IMG/VR virus record: IMGVR_UViG_3300031951_000656
Coordinates: 1-34,390 of that record
Reading direction: 5' to 3' (one strand)
DNA: 34,390 nt
From: a virus
The first letter of the stretch is position 1, and every line of letters begins with the position of its first letter. Of the stretch, positions 13,115 to 21,600 are shown piece by piece. The translations under genes were made by a program, and so were the position numbers. Under the pieces are notes generated by a model that did not search any database, was not told the origin of the DNA, and was given only the letters and a program-made list of their open reading frames with translations.

Positions 13115-14104
13115 ATGGAGCAGCGACAGGAGAACGCGCTTGTCCGTCTCTCGGACGAGCAGGTTTCGATCATCACGCAGACCATCGCGAAGGGTGCCGA
13201 GCCGCAGGAACTCGCGCTCTTCATCCAAATCTGCAACCGCACGGGCCTCGACCCGTTCACCCGGCAAATCTACCTTGTGCCGCGCTACGACCGTGCGCTC
13301 GGTCGCAATGTGCGACAGCCACAGGTCAGCATCGACGGCGCTCGGCTCGTCGCGCAGCGCAGCGGCGAGTACGAGGGGCAAGTGCCTGCGATGTGGTGCG
13401 GCGAGGACGGCGAGTGGCGCGAGGTCTGGCTAGACGCTCGGCCCCCGGTCGCCGCCCGCGTCGGGGTCTGGCGCAGGGCGTTCCGCGAGCCTACATACGC
13501 CATCGCGCTGTGGCGCGAGTACGCGCAGCGCGGGCGCGATGGCGAGGTCACGGGGATGTGGGGGAAGATGCCCGCCCTGATGTTGAGCAAGTGCGCTGAG
13601 ATGCTCGCGCTCCGCAAGGCGTTCCCGGCGGAACTCAGCGGCCTCTACAGCGCCGAGGAGATGGCGCAGGCGGATGATCCGGCACCCGCCCCCGCGCCGC
13701 AGGCTCAGGAAGCCCCCGAGAAGCCCCGCAGGAAGGCCGCGACCGTGGCCGAGGTGTTCGACCCGGTCCCGGCCAAGCCCGCCCCTACGGCGCTCTCCGC
13801 GCCCGCGAAGCGGCCCCCGGCGGTCAAGTGGTCGGACACCGGATCGGATGTGGTCGAGGTCGAGCGGATCGTCCCCCGGGGGAACGGCGTGAGCGCCCTT
13901 CTGTGCAGCCACGCGACGGCGGGCAAGGCGTGGGTCAGCGCGTCCGACCAGATGGTCGGGAGCATCGGGGAGATGGATCGGATCAATCTGTCGTGGAGGT
14001 CGAACGGCGCGTATGTCGAGGCCGTGACCATCGCTCCCGCGCAGTCGCTCGCGGCGTTCCGCGACGAAGCCGGGGAACTCTGCATTCCGTTTGAAGGGAA
14101 GTGA
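13115..14104 (+). CDS. bet-like: Bet/RecT-type single-strand annealing recombinase
   Basis: This 329-aa protein starts at ATG 13115 behind AGGAGG. Residues about 15-200 match the Redbeta/RecT group: a helical N-terminus followed by FIQICNRTGLDPFTRQIYLV, QVSIDGARLVAQRSGEYEGQ, and GMWGKMPALMLSKCAEMLAL then RKAFPAELSGLYSAEEM. These are the conserved Bet segments. Residues about 200-255 are a Pro/Ala-rich linker, and an extra C-terminal domain (about 260-329) is not part of classical Bet. It anneals complementary single strands. No partner exonuclease or SSB is evident nearby. Confidence 0.9.
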   Translation: MEQRQENALVRLSDEQVSIITQTIAKGAEPQELALFIQICNRTGLDPFTRQIYLVPRYDRALGRNVRQPQVSIDGARLVAQRSGEYEGQVPAMWCGEDGEWREVWLDARPPVAARVGVWRRAFREPTYAIALWREYAQRGRDGEVTGMWGKMPALMLSKCAEMLALRKAFPAELSGLYSAEEMAQADDPAPAPAPQAQEAPEKPRRKAATVAEVFDPVPAKPAPTALSAPAKRPPAVKWSDTGSDVVEVERIVPRGNGVSALLCSHATAGKAWVSASDQMVGSIGEMDRINLSWRSNGAYVEAVTIAPAQSLAAFRDEAGELCIPFEGK

Positions 14105-14107
14105 ACG

Positions 14108-14353
14108 ATGGCAAGAGACGCAGGATGGCGCAAGGTGGCGATGTTGGATGACGAGAACCGCGACTACATCCTTGTCGCAAACGACACGCTCGGACGGGCG
14201 TTCGCGCTCTACGACGCGACCGACGCGGATCAGTTGTGCGTGCTGCTCAACAGGCTTCGGGACGGGCTTGTCGTGATCGCCGCGAACCGAGACGAGCCGT
14301 ATGCGGCAGATGCGGCGAACGACCTGCTCGCCGGGAAGGAGATCGTGCCGTGA
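14108..14353 (+). CDS. Small hypothetical protein of recombination operon
   Basis: This 81-aa protein starts four bases after the Bet stop with GGGAAGTGAACG ahead of the ATG. Its sequence VAMLDDENRDYILVANDTLG looks like a beta hairpin, and ATDADQLCVLLNRLRDGLVV is a helix. Function is unknown; it is co-transcribed with the Bet-like gene and overlaps the next gene by GTGA. Confidence 0.65.
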   Translation: MARDAGWRKVAMLDDENRDYILVANDTLGRAFALYDATDADQLCVLLNRLRDGLVVIAANRDEPYAADAANDLLAGKEIVP

Positions 14354-14574
14354 AGGACATGAAGAAACTGCCCGAGGACCGCGCCTGCGGGATCGTGAAC
14401 GCCCTACAGGCCCGGGGCGCTATCACGCCCGTGGAGGCGATGGCGCTGATCGAATGCGCGGAAACCCTGCGCGAACTCCGAGCCGCCGTCATGCAGGCCG
14501 CTCGCGACCGGATCGCGCTCCGCGCCACGGACGAGGACCATCCGGTCGGACCCAACGCAGGGAGGAAGCCATGA
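14350..14574 (+). CDS. Small helical hypothetical protein
   Basis: The start is GTG 14350 in the upstream stop. The 74-aa product is helical with KLPEDRACGIVNALQARGAI, then TPVEAMALIECAETLREL and a basic helix, ending GPNAGRKP. No domain is recognised. Overlaps with both neighbours indicate a coupled operon with the Gp157-family gene. Confidence 0.6.
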   Translation: MKDMKKLPEDRACGIVNALQARGAITPVEAMALIECAETLRELRAAVMQAARDRIALRATDEDHPVGPNAGRKP

Positions 14575-15092
14575 GCCTGTACGCGATCACCGAGGAGATG
14601 CAGGCGGTGCAGACGGCGTTCGACCGCCTGATCGGGGACGGCGACGAGGCCGACCCGGAGGGCGCTTCGGCGGCTCTGGAACACATCGACGCGCTCGCGC
14701 AGGCGTTCGACGCGAAGGCCGACTCCTACGCCGCCCTGATCCGAAACGCGGAGACGAGGGCTGCGGCGCGGCGCGAGGAGGCCCGCAGGTTCGCCGCCCT
14801 CGCGGAGCGGGACGAGTTCCTAGCCACCCGGCTCCGGCTCGCGCTCATGGAGGCGATGCAGCGCACGAACCGCACGAAGGTGCAGACCGAGCGGTTCCAG
14901 TTGTCCGTCCGCGCGAACGGCGGCAAGCGGCCCGTTCTGGTGGATGACGAGGCGGCGCTGCCGCCCGAGTTCGTGGTCCCGGTCTACTCCGTCAAGGTCG
15001 ATAAGGACGCGATCCGGCAGGCGATTGAGGCCGGGTCGGAGGTTCCCGGCGCGAGGCTCGCGGAGCGGGGAACCCGGCTTGACCTGAAGTAA
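14571..15092 (+). CDS. Gp157-family protein (Sipho_Gp157)
   Basis: This 173-aa protein starts at ATG 14571 with AGGGAGGAAG upstream. The layout fits the siphophage Gp157 family: N-terminus MSLYAITEEMQAVQTAFDRL, a long helical hairpin (KADSYAALIRNAETRAAARR onward), ATRLRLALMEAMQRTNRTKV, and the beta-rich C-terminus FQLSVRANGGKRPVLVDDEA followed by PPEFV and a GARLAERGTRLDLK end. The family was first linked to phage resistance in Streptococcus thermophilus and is usually found near recombination and SSB genes. It closes the recombination operon; leader E begins 16 bases on. Confidence 0.85.
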   Translation: MSLYAITEEMQAVQTAFDRLIGDGDEADPEGASAALEHIDALAQAFDAKADSYAALIRNAETRAAARREEARRFAALAERDEFLATRLRLALMEAMQRTNRTKVQTERFQLSVRANGGKRPVLVDDEAALPPEFVVPVYSVKVDKDAIRQAIEAGSEVPGARLAERGTRLDLK

Positions 15093-15107
15093 ATCGAAAA
15101 ATCCGGT

Positions 15108-15193
15108 CAAGTCGGCTTGCACCCTGTGCCGATAGGGGTTAGCATCTCCGTGTCGCGGGGCAAGTCGCCCCGCTCAACCGAAAGGAAATCGCA
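15108..15193 (+). promoter_or_regulatory. Composite leader E: operator, promoter, 5' hairpin, SD
   Basis: CAAG-TCGG-CTTG (15108-15119) overlaps -35 TTGCAC (15117-15122); then a 17-base spacer with GCCGATAGGGG, -10 TAGCAT (15140-15145), hairpin GCGGGGC-AAGTC-GCCCCGC (15155-15173) and GAAAGGAAATCGCA before ATG 15194. The bases upstream of the -35 (AAATCCGGTCAAG) match leader C exactly. Confidence 0.8.
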
Positions 15194-15610
15194 ATGCTGA
15201 CCGAATCCGAGATCGCGACCGCCTCCCCCGCCGACCTGTACGAGTTCCGCATGGCTGAGTTGAACCGCGCTGTGTATCAGGGGGAGGTCATGCCGCTCCC
15301 GCCATTCCGCAAGGTCGCCCGCGTCGTGTCGGGATGCTCCGTCGAAAACCCCTCCACGATGAGCCTGCTGCACGAATCGCTCTGCGGAGCGATCAAGAAT
15401 CTCGCGCATTGCGGACGGGGCAACACGGACGCGCATTGGAACTTCGTCGAGGGAATGATCGGTGCCACGGTTATCGTGATGGGTGGAGCCGCCTACGACC
15501 CCGCGTTCGACGGGTGGAACACCAAGCAGCGAACGCACTACATTCATGCGCTGATGTTCGCCGCTGATGCGGCCCTCCGCTTCGCTGAGTCGAATGGGGG
15601 TGCCAAGTGA
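15194..15610 (+). CDS. Hypothetical early protein
   Basis: This 138-aa protein follows leader E. It contains SPADLYEFRMAELNRAVYQG, then SLLHESLCGAIKNLAHCGRG, and a hydrophobic stretch EGMIGATVIVMGGAAYDP, ending in a helix (HALMFAADAALRFAESN). The middle could be a membrane-proximal or buried helix. Family unknown. Its stop overlaps the GTG of the next gene. Confidence 0.65.
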   Translation: MLTESEIATASPADLYEFRMAELNRAVYQGEVMPLPPFRKVARVVSGCSVENPSTMSLLHESLCGAIKNLAHCGRGNTDAHWNFVEGMIGATVIVMGGAAYDPAFDGWNTKQRTHYIHALMFAADAALRFAESNGGAK

Positions 15611-15831
15611 GCGACGGAATCAACTGGGTGCGAATCCGGGAGGCCGTCATCCTCCGCGCCGACCGCGCCTGCCCCCATTGCCGGGGACGCGGATTCACCG
15701 TCGAGAGGCATGGGTTCCGGCAGGGCGAGGAACTGATCGACTGCGACTGCGCCCTCGACTCCGTCCGCGACGGAACCCCCGAGGCCCGCGAGGTCGAGAA
15801 CGGCAACTACATCATCCTTCAGGCGCTTTGA
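15607..15831 (+). CDS. Small zinc-finger-like protein (CPHCRGRG)
   Basis: This 74-aa protein starts at GTG 15607, coupled to its upstream neighbour. Cys residues in ACPHCRGRGF and DCDCA form a possible four-cysteine zinc site of the DnaJ CxxCxGxG type, the two halves about 20 residues apart. It may bind zinc and nucleic acid or protein. The terminator begins 24 bases after its stop. Its last 20 bases overlap the 3' end of the oppositely oriented sigma-like gene. Confidence 0.65.
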   Translation: MSDGINWVRIREAVILRADRACPHCRGRGFTVERHGFRQGEELIDCDCALDSVRDGTPEAREVENGNYIILQAL

Positions 15832-16396
15832 CCGAATCGCCCCGACCATCCGCTCTCCGGCGCGAACCCCGACCGCGCCGGAGGGCGCTTGGCTTTTTCA
15901 GGCGATGCCCCTCCAGACGGACCCTGCGGTCCCGGTCGCCGGAGAACACATCCGACCCCTGCTCCATCACCCGAATGGCGATCCGGTCGCAGAGTTGACA
16001 CACCCGCGCAAGGCTGATCCCGAGCCGCATGGCCGTCTCCGGCTTGGTCGCCCCCGCCGCGAGCAAGAGCGCGACTTCCCGCTCCCGCTCGGTCTTCAAC
16101 GGCCAGAGCGCGATCCAATCACGGTCGGTTCTGTCGTGAGTGACGGGGATTCCCCGTAGCGGGAGAGGGTCATGCCATCGTCGCATCGACCGCCTCCCGT
16201 CCTTGACGCGACCGTACTCGCGGCGCTGTCCGTCGATGAGGTCGAAATAGAGCCGCCGAGCCTGTGTCTGCTCCGGCGCTCGCATCGCTTCAAGCGCGTA
16301 GTCCTCCGGCTCCCTGCCGTCGAGGCTAGACACCCTGCGACGGGTGAACCACGCCTGAGCCTGTCGCACAAGCCTGTTATACTCAACCCAATTCAT
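15812..16396 (-). CDS. Sigma-factor-like regulator
   Basis: This 194-aa protein starts at ATG 16396. Residues about 28-65 (GREPEDYALEAMRAPEQTQA, then YFDLIDGQRREYGR) resemble sigma70-family region 2 (DPEDLaQEa..RA and xxIDalRRxYGR). Residues about 105-150 (KTEREREVALLLAAGATKPE then TAMRLGISLARVCQLCDRIA) match a region 4 helix-turn-helix. The C-terminal about 45 residues are basic and low complexity. A phage sigma-like factor could redirect host polymerase to late or leader promoters. It is the only minus-strand gene in the right two-thirds of the genome. An anti-sigma or a plain HTH regulator is the alternative. Confidence 0.6.
   Translation of the reverse strand: MNWVEYNRLVRQAQAWFTRRRVSSLDGREPEDYALEAMRAPEQTQARRLYFDLIDGQRREYGRVKDGRRSMRRWHDPLPLRGIPVTHDRTDRDWIALWPLKTEREREVALLLAAGATKPETAMRLGISLARVCQLCDRIAIRVMEQGSDVFSGDRDRRVRLEGHRLKKPSALRRGRGSRRRADGRGDSVKAPEG
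15855..15898 (+). terminator. Intrinsic terminator of leader-E operon
   Basis: A perfect 10-bp stem, CTCCGGCGCG (15855-15864) with CGCGCCGGAG (15874-15883), is followed by GGCGCTTGGC and five T (15894-15898). It lies within the 3' end of the opposing sigma-like gene, so that gene's C-terminus encodes the terminator in reverse. Confidence 0.65.
16375..16383 (+). promoter_or_regulatory. Extended -10 promoter candidate for packaging/structural operon
   Basis: TGTTATACT is an extended -10 (TG-N-TATACT) with no good -35. It would start transcription near 16390, ahead of the gene at 16455 and the terminase/head/tail genes. It sits inside the first codons of the divergently oriented sigma-like gene, so the two transcripts overlap and could interfere. 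Confidence 0.5.
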
Positions 16397-16454
16397 GCGC
16401 CGATGATCCCGGCGATGCCGAGCGGAATCCCGACCCGAGACACGGTGTAAACGG

Positions 16455-16784
16455 ATGGCGCAGACAGACAAGCAACTCGCGTCGGAACTGCGTGCGCTCG
16501 CCTCTGGACTCGTTCCCGAGGCCGAACGCCGCGCGATGACCGCCGCCGCCGACCGGATCGAATCTCTCGCGACCGAGCGCGACCGGATGTGGATGGAGAA
16601 CGAATCGTTCAATCGGTTCATCACGGGCGACGGCAAGGCCGTCCTGTCCCACGCGGATTGGCTCCGAATCGCGATCCACGACCTGAACGCGGAAACCGTC
16701 ACCGTGCCGCTCAAGCCGCTCTGGGCGGCGATGGCCGAGGAGCGGGGCCGCAACGAACCCGACGATGACGAGTGGGAGGATTGA
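16455..16784 (+). CDS. Hypothetical protein ahead of terminase genes
   Basis: This 109-aa protein starts at ATG 16455 with only a weak ribosome site. The N-terminal half is helical (LASELRALASGLVPEAERRA, then DRIESLATERDRMWMENE), a coiled-coil style also seen in the leftward operon. The C-terminal half contains LSHADWLRIAIHDLNAETVT and an acidic end EPDDDEWED. It is the first gene of the late rightward transcript. Function unknown. Confidence 0.6.
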   Translation: MAQTDKQLASELRALASGLVPEAERRAMTAAADRIESLATERDRMWMENESFNRFITGDGKAVLSHADWLRIAIHDLNAETVTVPLKPLWAAMAEERGRNEPDDDEWED

Positions 16785-16818
16785 TGGCGCAGCCAGAATC
16801 GCCGGATACCATGCCCGC

Positions 16819-17226
16819 ATGAGCGACGAGCGCCACAACCCCGAGGGGGGCGAGGGGGGACCGCGTCGTACAGGGACTCGCGGACATCTCCGCATCCTTG
16901 AAGCCGCCGTCTATCAGGGATGGGACATCCCGGAAGAGGCGTTCGCGACCATCCCCATCGACCTCCTCTCCATCGCTCAGGACGAGCAGGCCGCGACCCG
17001 CGACCGCATCCGGGCGAGCGAGGCGCTCGCGCACCTGACCCAACAGCGGATCGACGCGGCGATCCAGTTGGATCGCATCATCCGGCTCGACGCGGGTCAG
17101 GCGACCGACCGGGTGCAGATCATGGATAGCCTCTCGGAAGCGCAGTTGCAGGCCGTAGCGGCCTCGCTGCGGCCCGCCGCCCCGACCAAGCCCACCAAGC
17201 CGTGCCGAAAGCCCAAGCCCCGCTGA
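16819..17226 (+). CDS. terS: Putative small terminase subunit
   Basis: The preferred start is ATG 16819; an ATG at 16765 would overlap the previous gene. The 135-aa product contains LRILEAAVYQGWDIPEEAFA, ATRDRIRASEALAHLTQQRI and DRIIRLDAGQATDRVQIMDS. The xxAVxxGWDIPxxA...ARxRxxASxxL...LDxGxATDR layout is one I associate with small proteins directly before large terminases. It would recognise phage DNA and recruit TerL. Its 3' end overlaps the TerL start by 25 bases. The assignment rests on position and this pattern. Confidence 0.65.
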   Translation: MSDERHNPEGGEGGPRRTGTRGHLRILEAAVYQGWDIPEEAFATIPIDLLSIAQDEQAATRDRIRASEALAHLTQQRIDAAIQLDRIIRLDAGQATDRVQIMDSLSEAQLQAVAASLRPAAPTKPTKPCRKPKPR

Positions 17227-18659
17227 AGCCCGAGGAGGCCGTCAAAGCCGCCCGGGAGAATCCGGCGGCGTTCGTCGCTCTGTGCCTTGGAAGGCCCGTC
17301 AGCGCCCTTCAGCGCGATTTCCTGTGCCATGCGATTGAGAACGGGAGTTGGTACGCGGAACTGCCGCGCGGCCACGCCAAGACAAGCACGGGCGCGTACC
17401 TGCTTGCGTGGTGGCTAGGGGTCAGGCCGGAAACCCGGTTCAAGTACATCTCGCAGAACGACGAGGCCGCAGCCGCCACGACGCGATTCGTGCGCGAGAT
17501 CGTCCGCAGCCAAGCGTTCCAAGCCGTGTTCCCGAAGGTGCGGCTCAAGCCGGGTGAGGACACCGTGACGGCGTGGTCGGTCACGGCTCCCGGACTTCCG
17601 GCCCGCCGCGACCCGTCCGTGCAGGGAGCGGGCATCTTCGGTCGAACCGGAGGCCGAGCCGACATCCTGTGGTTCGATGACATCTGCGACCTTCGGAACA
17701 GCGTGCTACAGCCCGCGCTCCGCGATCAGGTCAAGGAAGCCGTCGCGAACATCTGGATGCCGATGCTCGACCCGTCCGCGCAGCATCCGAGCCGGGTCTG
17801 GAGGACCGCGACCCCGTTCCACACCGATGACCAGACCGCCGATTGGCGCAAGACGCACGCGGCAGACGGTTCGCTCTTCCGGCGACCCTGCCGGGGTACC
17901 GACAGCCCGTGGCCCGAGGTGTTCACCCCCAAGGTGCTTTCGGATCGCCGGAACGAACTCGGCCCGATGGCCTACGCCCGAGCCTACGAACTGGTGCCGC
18001 TGTCGAGCGACCTGCTTGTGTTCCGGCCCGAGTGGGTGCGCTACTACCGGGCGGGCGAGCGCCCGACCGTCTCCCGGGTCGTGGCGGCGGTGGATTGGGG
18101 CTACGGTCGCAAGGCGCAGGAGCGCGACGATCCCGACTTCTCGGTCTGCCTCGTCGGGGAGGTCGATCAGGACCGGAACCTGTACCTCACCGACATCCTG
18201 CGCGTCCGCGAGGCGTTCCCCGAGTTCGCGAAACTGGCGGCGGCGCTGCTGTCCCGCCGGGGCGCGAGCGTGGTTCTGGCCGAGGCGAACGGCCCTCAGA
18301 AGGGCATCTTCGACCAGTTCGTGACGATGACCTCGCAGCCGATGGTCGCGGTCGAGCGTGCGACCGACAAGCACATCCGCGCGGCGGGAGCGCAGCCGTT
18401 CGTGGCCGGAGGCAAGTTGCTGTTCCCGACCGACGAGCGCGGATCGGTGCTTCCTCAGTTCCAACCCGTGCTAGACGAGATGATGTCGTTCCCCGCCGGA
18501 TCGCACGACGATACGGTTGACACGGTCGTTGACCTGTGCGGCGAGGCGACGAGGGGATCGCTTACCCGGGGCGACATGAATGTCAAGCGAATAGAACGGC
18601 CCGACGCGATTGGTAGGCTGTTTGGCGCGACGAAGCCCAAGCGACCGATGTTCGGCTGA
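17202..18659 (+). CDS. terL: Terminase large subunit
   Basis: This 485-aa protein starts at GTG 17202, overlapping the small subunit gene. The ATPase domain has a Walker A-like PRGHAKTS (residues 55-62) and Walker B ILWFDD with Asp159/Asp160. The nuclease domain has AAVDWGYGRK (Asp298), VLAEANGPQKG (Glu361) and SHDDTVD (Asp436/Asp437), the acidic triad expected of an RNase H-like terminase nuclease. It drives DNA packaging into the prohead and cuts the concatemer. Length and motif order are normal. Confidence 0.95.
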   Translation: MPKAQAPLKPEEAVKAARENPAAFVALCLGRPVSALQRDFLCHAIENGSWYAELPRGHAKTSTGAYLLAWWLGVRPETRFKYISQNDEAAAATTRFVREIVRSQAFQAVFPKVRLKPGEDTVTAWSVTAPGLPARRDPSVQGAGIFGRTGGRADILWFDDICDLRNSVLQPALRDQVKEAVANIWMPMLDPSAQHPSRVWRTATPFHTDDQTADWRKTHAADGSLFRRPCRGTDSPWPEVFTPKVLSDRRNELGPMAYARAYELVPLSSDLLVFRPEWVRYYRAGERPTVSRVVAAVDWGYGRKAQERDDPDFSVCLVGEVDQDRNLYLTDILRVREAFPEFAKLAAALLSRRGASVVLAEANGPQKGIFDQFVTMTSQPMVAVERATDKHIRAAGAQPFVAGGKLLFPTDERGSVLPQFQPVLDEMMSFPAGSHDDTVDTVVDLCGEATRGSLTRGDMNVKRIERPDAIGRLFGATKPKRPMFG

Positions 18660-18672
18660 TACACTCGCCACC

Positions 18673-21600
18673 ATGTGCGGAACCCGCTCCACATTCTCGC
18701 GAACGGAAACCAAGTTCTTCGCAGGGGGGACAAGGGTCGAGCAGGGGCAGTTGCGCGAGGTCACGGCAATGCAGTTTGCGAGGCTGTTTCCGACGCGCAA
18801 GGATGGGTACACGAAGAAATCGGGTGCGAAGCGTCAGCCGCTAGACGAACGCGCTCTGTGGCCCGAATCGAAGTGGCGTGAAATCTATCTGAGCAGGGCG
18901 CACGCCGCTCTCGACCCAAACAGGGAGTGGGGACAGGCCGAAGCCAACGAGGTTCGCGCTGTCGGGGTCGATGCGTGGGTGCGCGAGAAGATGCAGGCGC
19001 TCTACGCGGATCGACCGCCTATCGGAATCCCAAGTTCCCGGTTTCTCGTCACGAACTCGTCGCCGCCACAGGCAATCGACCGGGTCGTGAAGTGGGAGCG
19101 AACCGAAACGCCCACGACCTGCGGCGCACGGTGCCGCATGGCGCGGGGACCGATGTGCGACTGCGTCTGCGAGGGCCAGTTCCACGGCGCGGGTGCGACG
19201 ATGTCCCGCGCCCGGTTCTCCGAGATCGACCTGAAGCCCACCGAGCAGATGGCATCGAACGCGGCTCGCGGGCTTGAACTCCGCGAGAAGCACGGCAAGG
19301 GCGGAACCGCCGTGGGGGTCGCCCGCGCACGCGACATCAAGAACCGCGCGAATCTCTCCCCCGACACCGTGCGCCGGATGCACTCGTTCTTCTCGCGGCA
19401 CGCGGGGAACGAGAAGGGCGGCGAGGACGATGCGGGCTACATCTCGTTCCTGCTCTGGGGCGGCGCTGCGGGCCGCGAGTGGGCCGCGAGCAAGTCAAGG
19501 CAACTGGACAAGAGCGAATCGGCCCGTGGGGCCGCAAGGAAGGCAACGATGGGGTCACTTCGTGTTGGAAAGGTGCCGCTTGATTATGCCAAGTCCATTG
19601 GTGAGGAATACGGGCAGCGGGCATCGCGGCGCGGGATCAAGCGCCTGATTGATGACCCGGAAGCCCTTGCGCGAATCAGACTGCTGAAGCATGGATATGA
19701 ACCGATGTCCTCAGCGGCAGAGAAAATCGACAAGGCGTTTTACGACGGATGGCTGCGCGGCCTGACGCGCGATCACATCCGGGGCGTTGAACATCCCCCG
19801 AAGTTCAAGATCGGAGATCGCGTCACCCATAATGTTGGCTCTTCGCTTCATGTCGGGACTGTCGTTCGGGTTCTTGCACACTCGGAACCGGAACCGGAGT
19901 ATCAGGTGGACTTCAACTCGCTTCCGACCGGGCGGTCAAGGCTTATGCTTTCCGAATCGTCACTCCACCCATACAACCCCCAGAGGGGACTGAAGGCCGC
20001 AAGGAAGGCAACGATGGCAAAGTTCAAGATTGGCGACCGGATTGCGTACAAGCCGTCCCCTGCGAAAACTGCCGGGGAAATCGTGGAAATCCGTGAGCCG
20101 GATTCGGTGGGCGACATTCAGCGCCGCCGTCCGGGGCAGCGCCTTGAGGTCGAGTACGGCGTTCGGCAGGAGGGTGGAGCGATCATGTGGATTTCCGAGG
20201 GCATGGCGGTGAAGGCATCGCGCCCCGGCACGAAGGCGAAGATGGGACGAACCGAAGAGGAATACCGCGAGGACATCGGTAACGCCATTGCCCTGTTGAA
20301 GAGTTGGACGAAGGCTCTCGACGCGGCGTTGCTCGCGGGAAACTATCGCGAGGCACAGAAAATCATCGCGAAGATGTCCACAACCGCGCAGCAACTGCAG
20401 GCCGAACTCAAGAACCCCGTGCAGAGAATGTCCCGCCCCGGCAAGGCGAAGATGGGACGCGCCGAACGCGAACTGCCGAATGGCGAGGTGCATCTTGATT
20501 TTGCCGCCGCAAAGGAATGGCTGTCGGGTCTTTCCGACGAGCAGTTGCGCTATGTCATCAAGGACGCGCGAGAGGCGGCGAACGCGATGCCGGAAGGGAA
20601 GAAGTTCAACTACTACCACGACCTTGTTCTGACGGCGGCACAGATGCTCACCAAGCGAACCAAGGCATCCCGCCCCGGCACCAAGTCCACTCACAAGGAA
20701 CCCGACATGAACCGCATTGAGATGTCGCGCCCCGGCGCGAAGGACGCTTTCGCGCTCGGACAGGCCGCTGCGGCTGCGGGCATCGACCGCCCGGAGAACG
20801 ACGAGGCGCTGCGCGAACTCGTCAAGAAGGTCGGCGGCGCTGAGACGGTCAGCCTGTTCGCCCGATGGAGCGAGGGCAAGGCCAAGTTCGCTCATGCGTC
20901 ATGGCATCAGGGAATCCTTGGCGCGGAAACTGCGCCGCAACTGGCGGCGCATTCGTGGATCGACCAGAACCTGTATTTCCTCCGGGGTCGCACGGCGATG
21001 CTGCTTGCCGACCTTGCGGCGGGCGTTCATGCCACCAATCCGAACCTGCCGCTTCCGCAGGCCGTGATGCAGGCGGCGAAGGACATGGTCCGCAAGGGCG
21101 TTGCGACTAGCGAACTGCGGGATTGGGTCGCCAATGGCGGCAAGTTCTCCCGCTCCGGCGCGAAGGCGAAGTTCGGGACTCCCGACGAGGCGCTTCATGT
21201 GTTCAATGTTCTCGCGGAAGCGGAGAAAGCGGGCATGAACGGCAACCGCGCAAAGATGCGCTCGCTCCTCGCTTCGATTTCCGCGATGGTCGAGCGCGAC
21301 CGCTCCAAACTCCCTGCGGGGGCGGTGGCCTTCTATGACGAAATGAAGGCCAAAGCCGCCATGTCCCGCCCCGGCACAAAGGCAGAGTTTGCGGATTACG
21401 CATCGTTTCACCCAACTGCCCCGTGGACTCCAAACCCGCAGGGAAATCACCGCTACAAGAAGGGTGATCGCGTTGTAAGCCATGAGGGCCGAAACCCGAA
21501 AACAGGCGTTATTGATAGGTTGATGCGCGATGCACATGGCTATCCGACCTATGTTGTGTATTGGGACGAGGGCGGTACTAGAGATGTTGCAGATGCTCAT

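Noticed and set aside
16172-16450. Plus-strand 92-codon frame opposite the sigma-like gene
   Set aside because: It is antisense to the conserved-looking region 2 and 4 segments, with Pro/Arg-rich shadow composition and no ribosome site.
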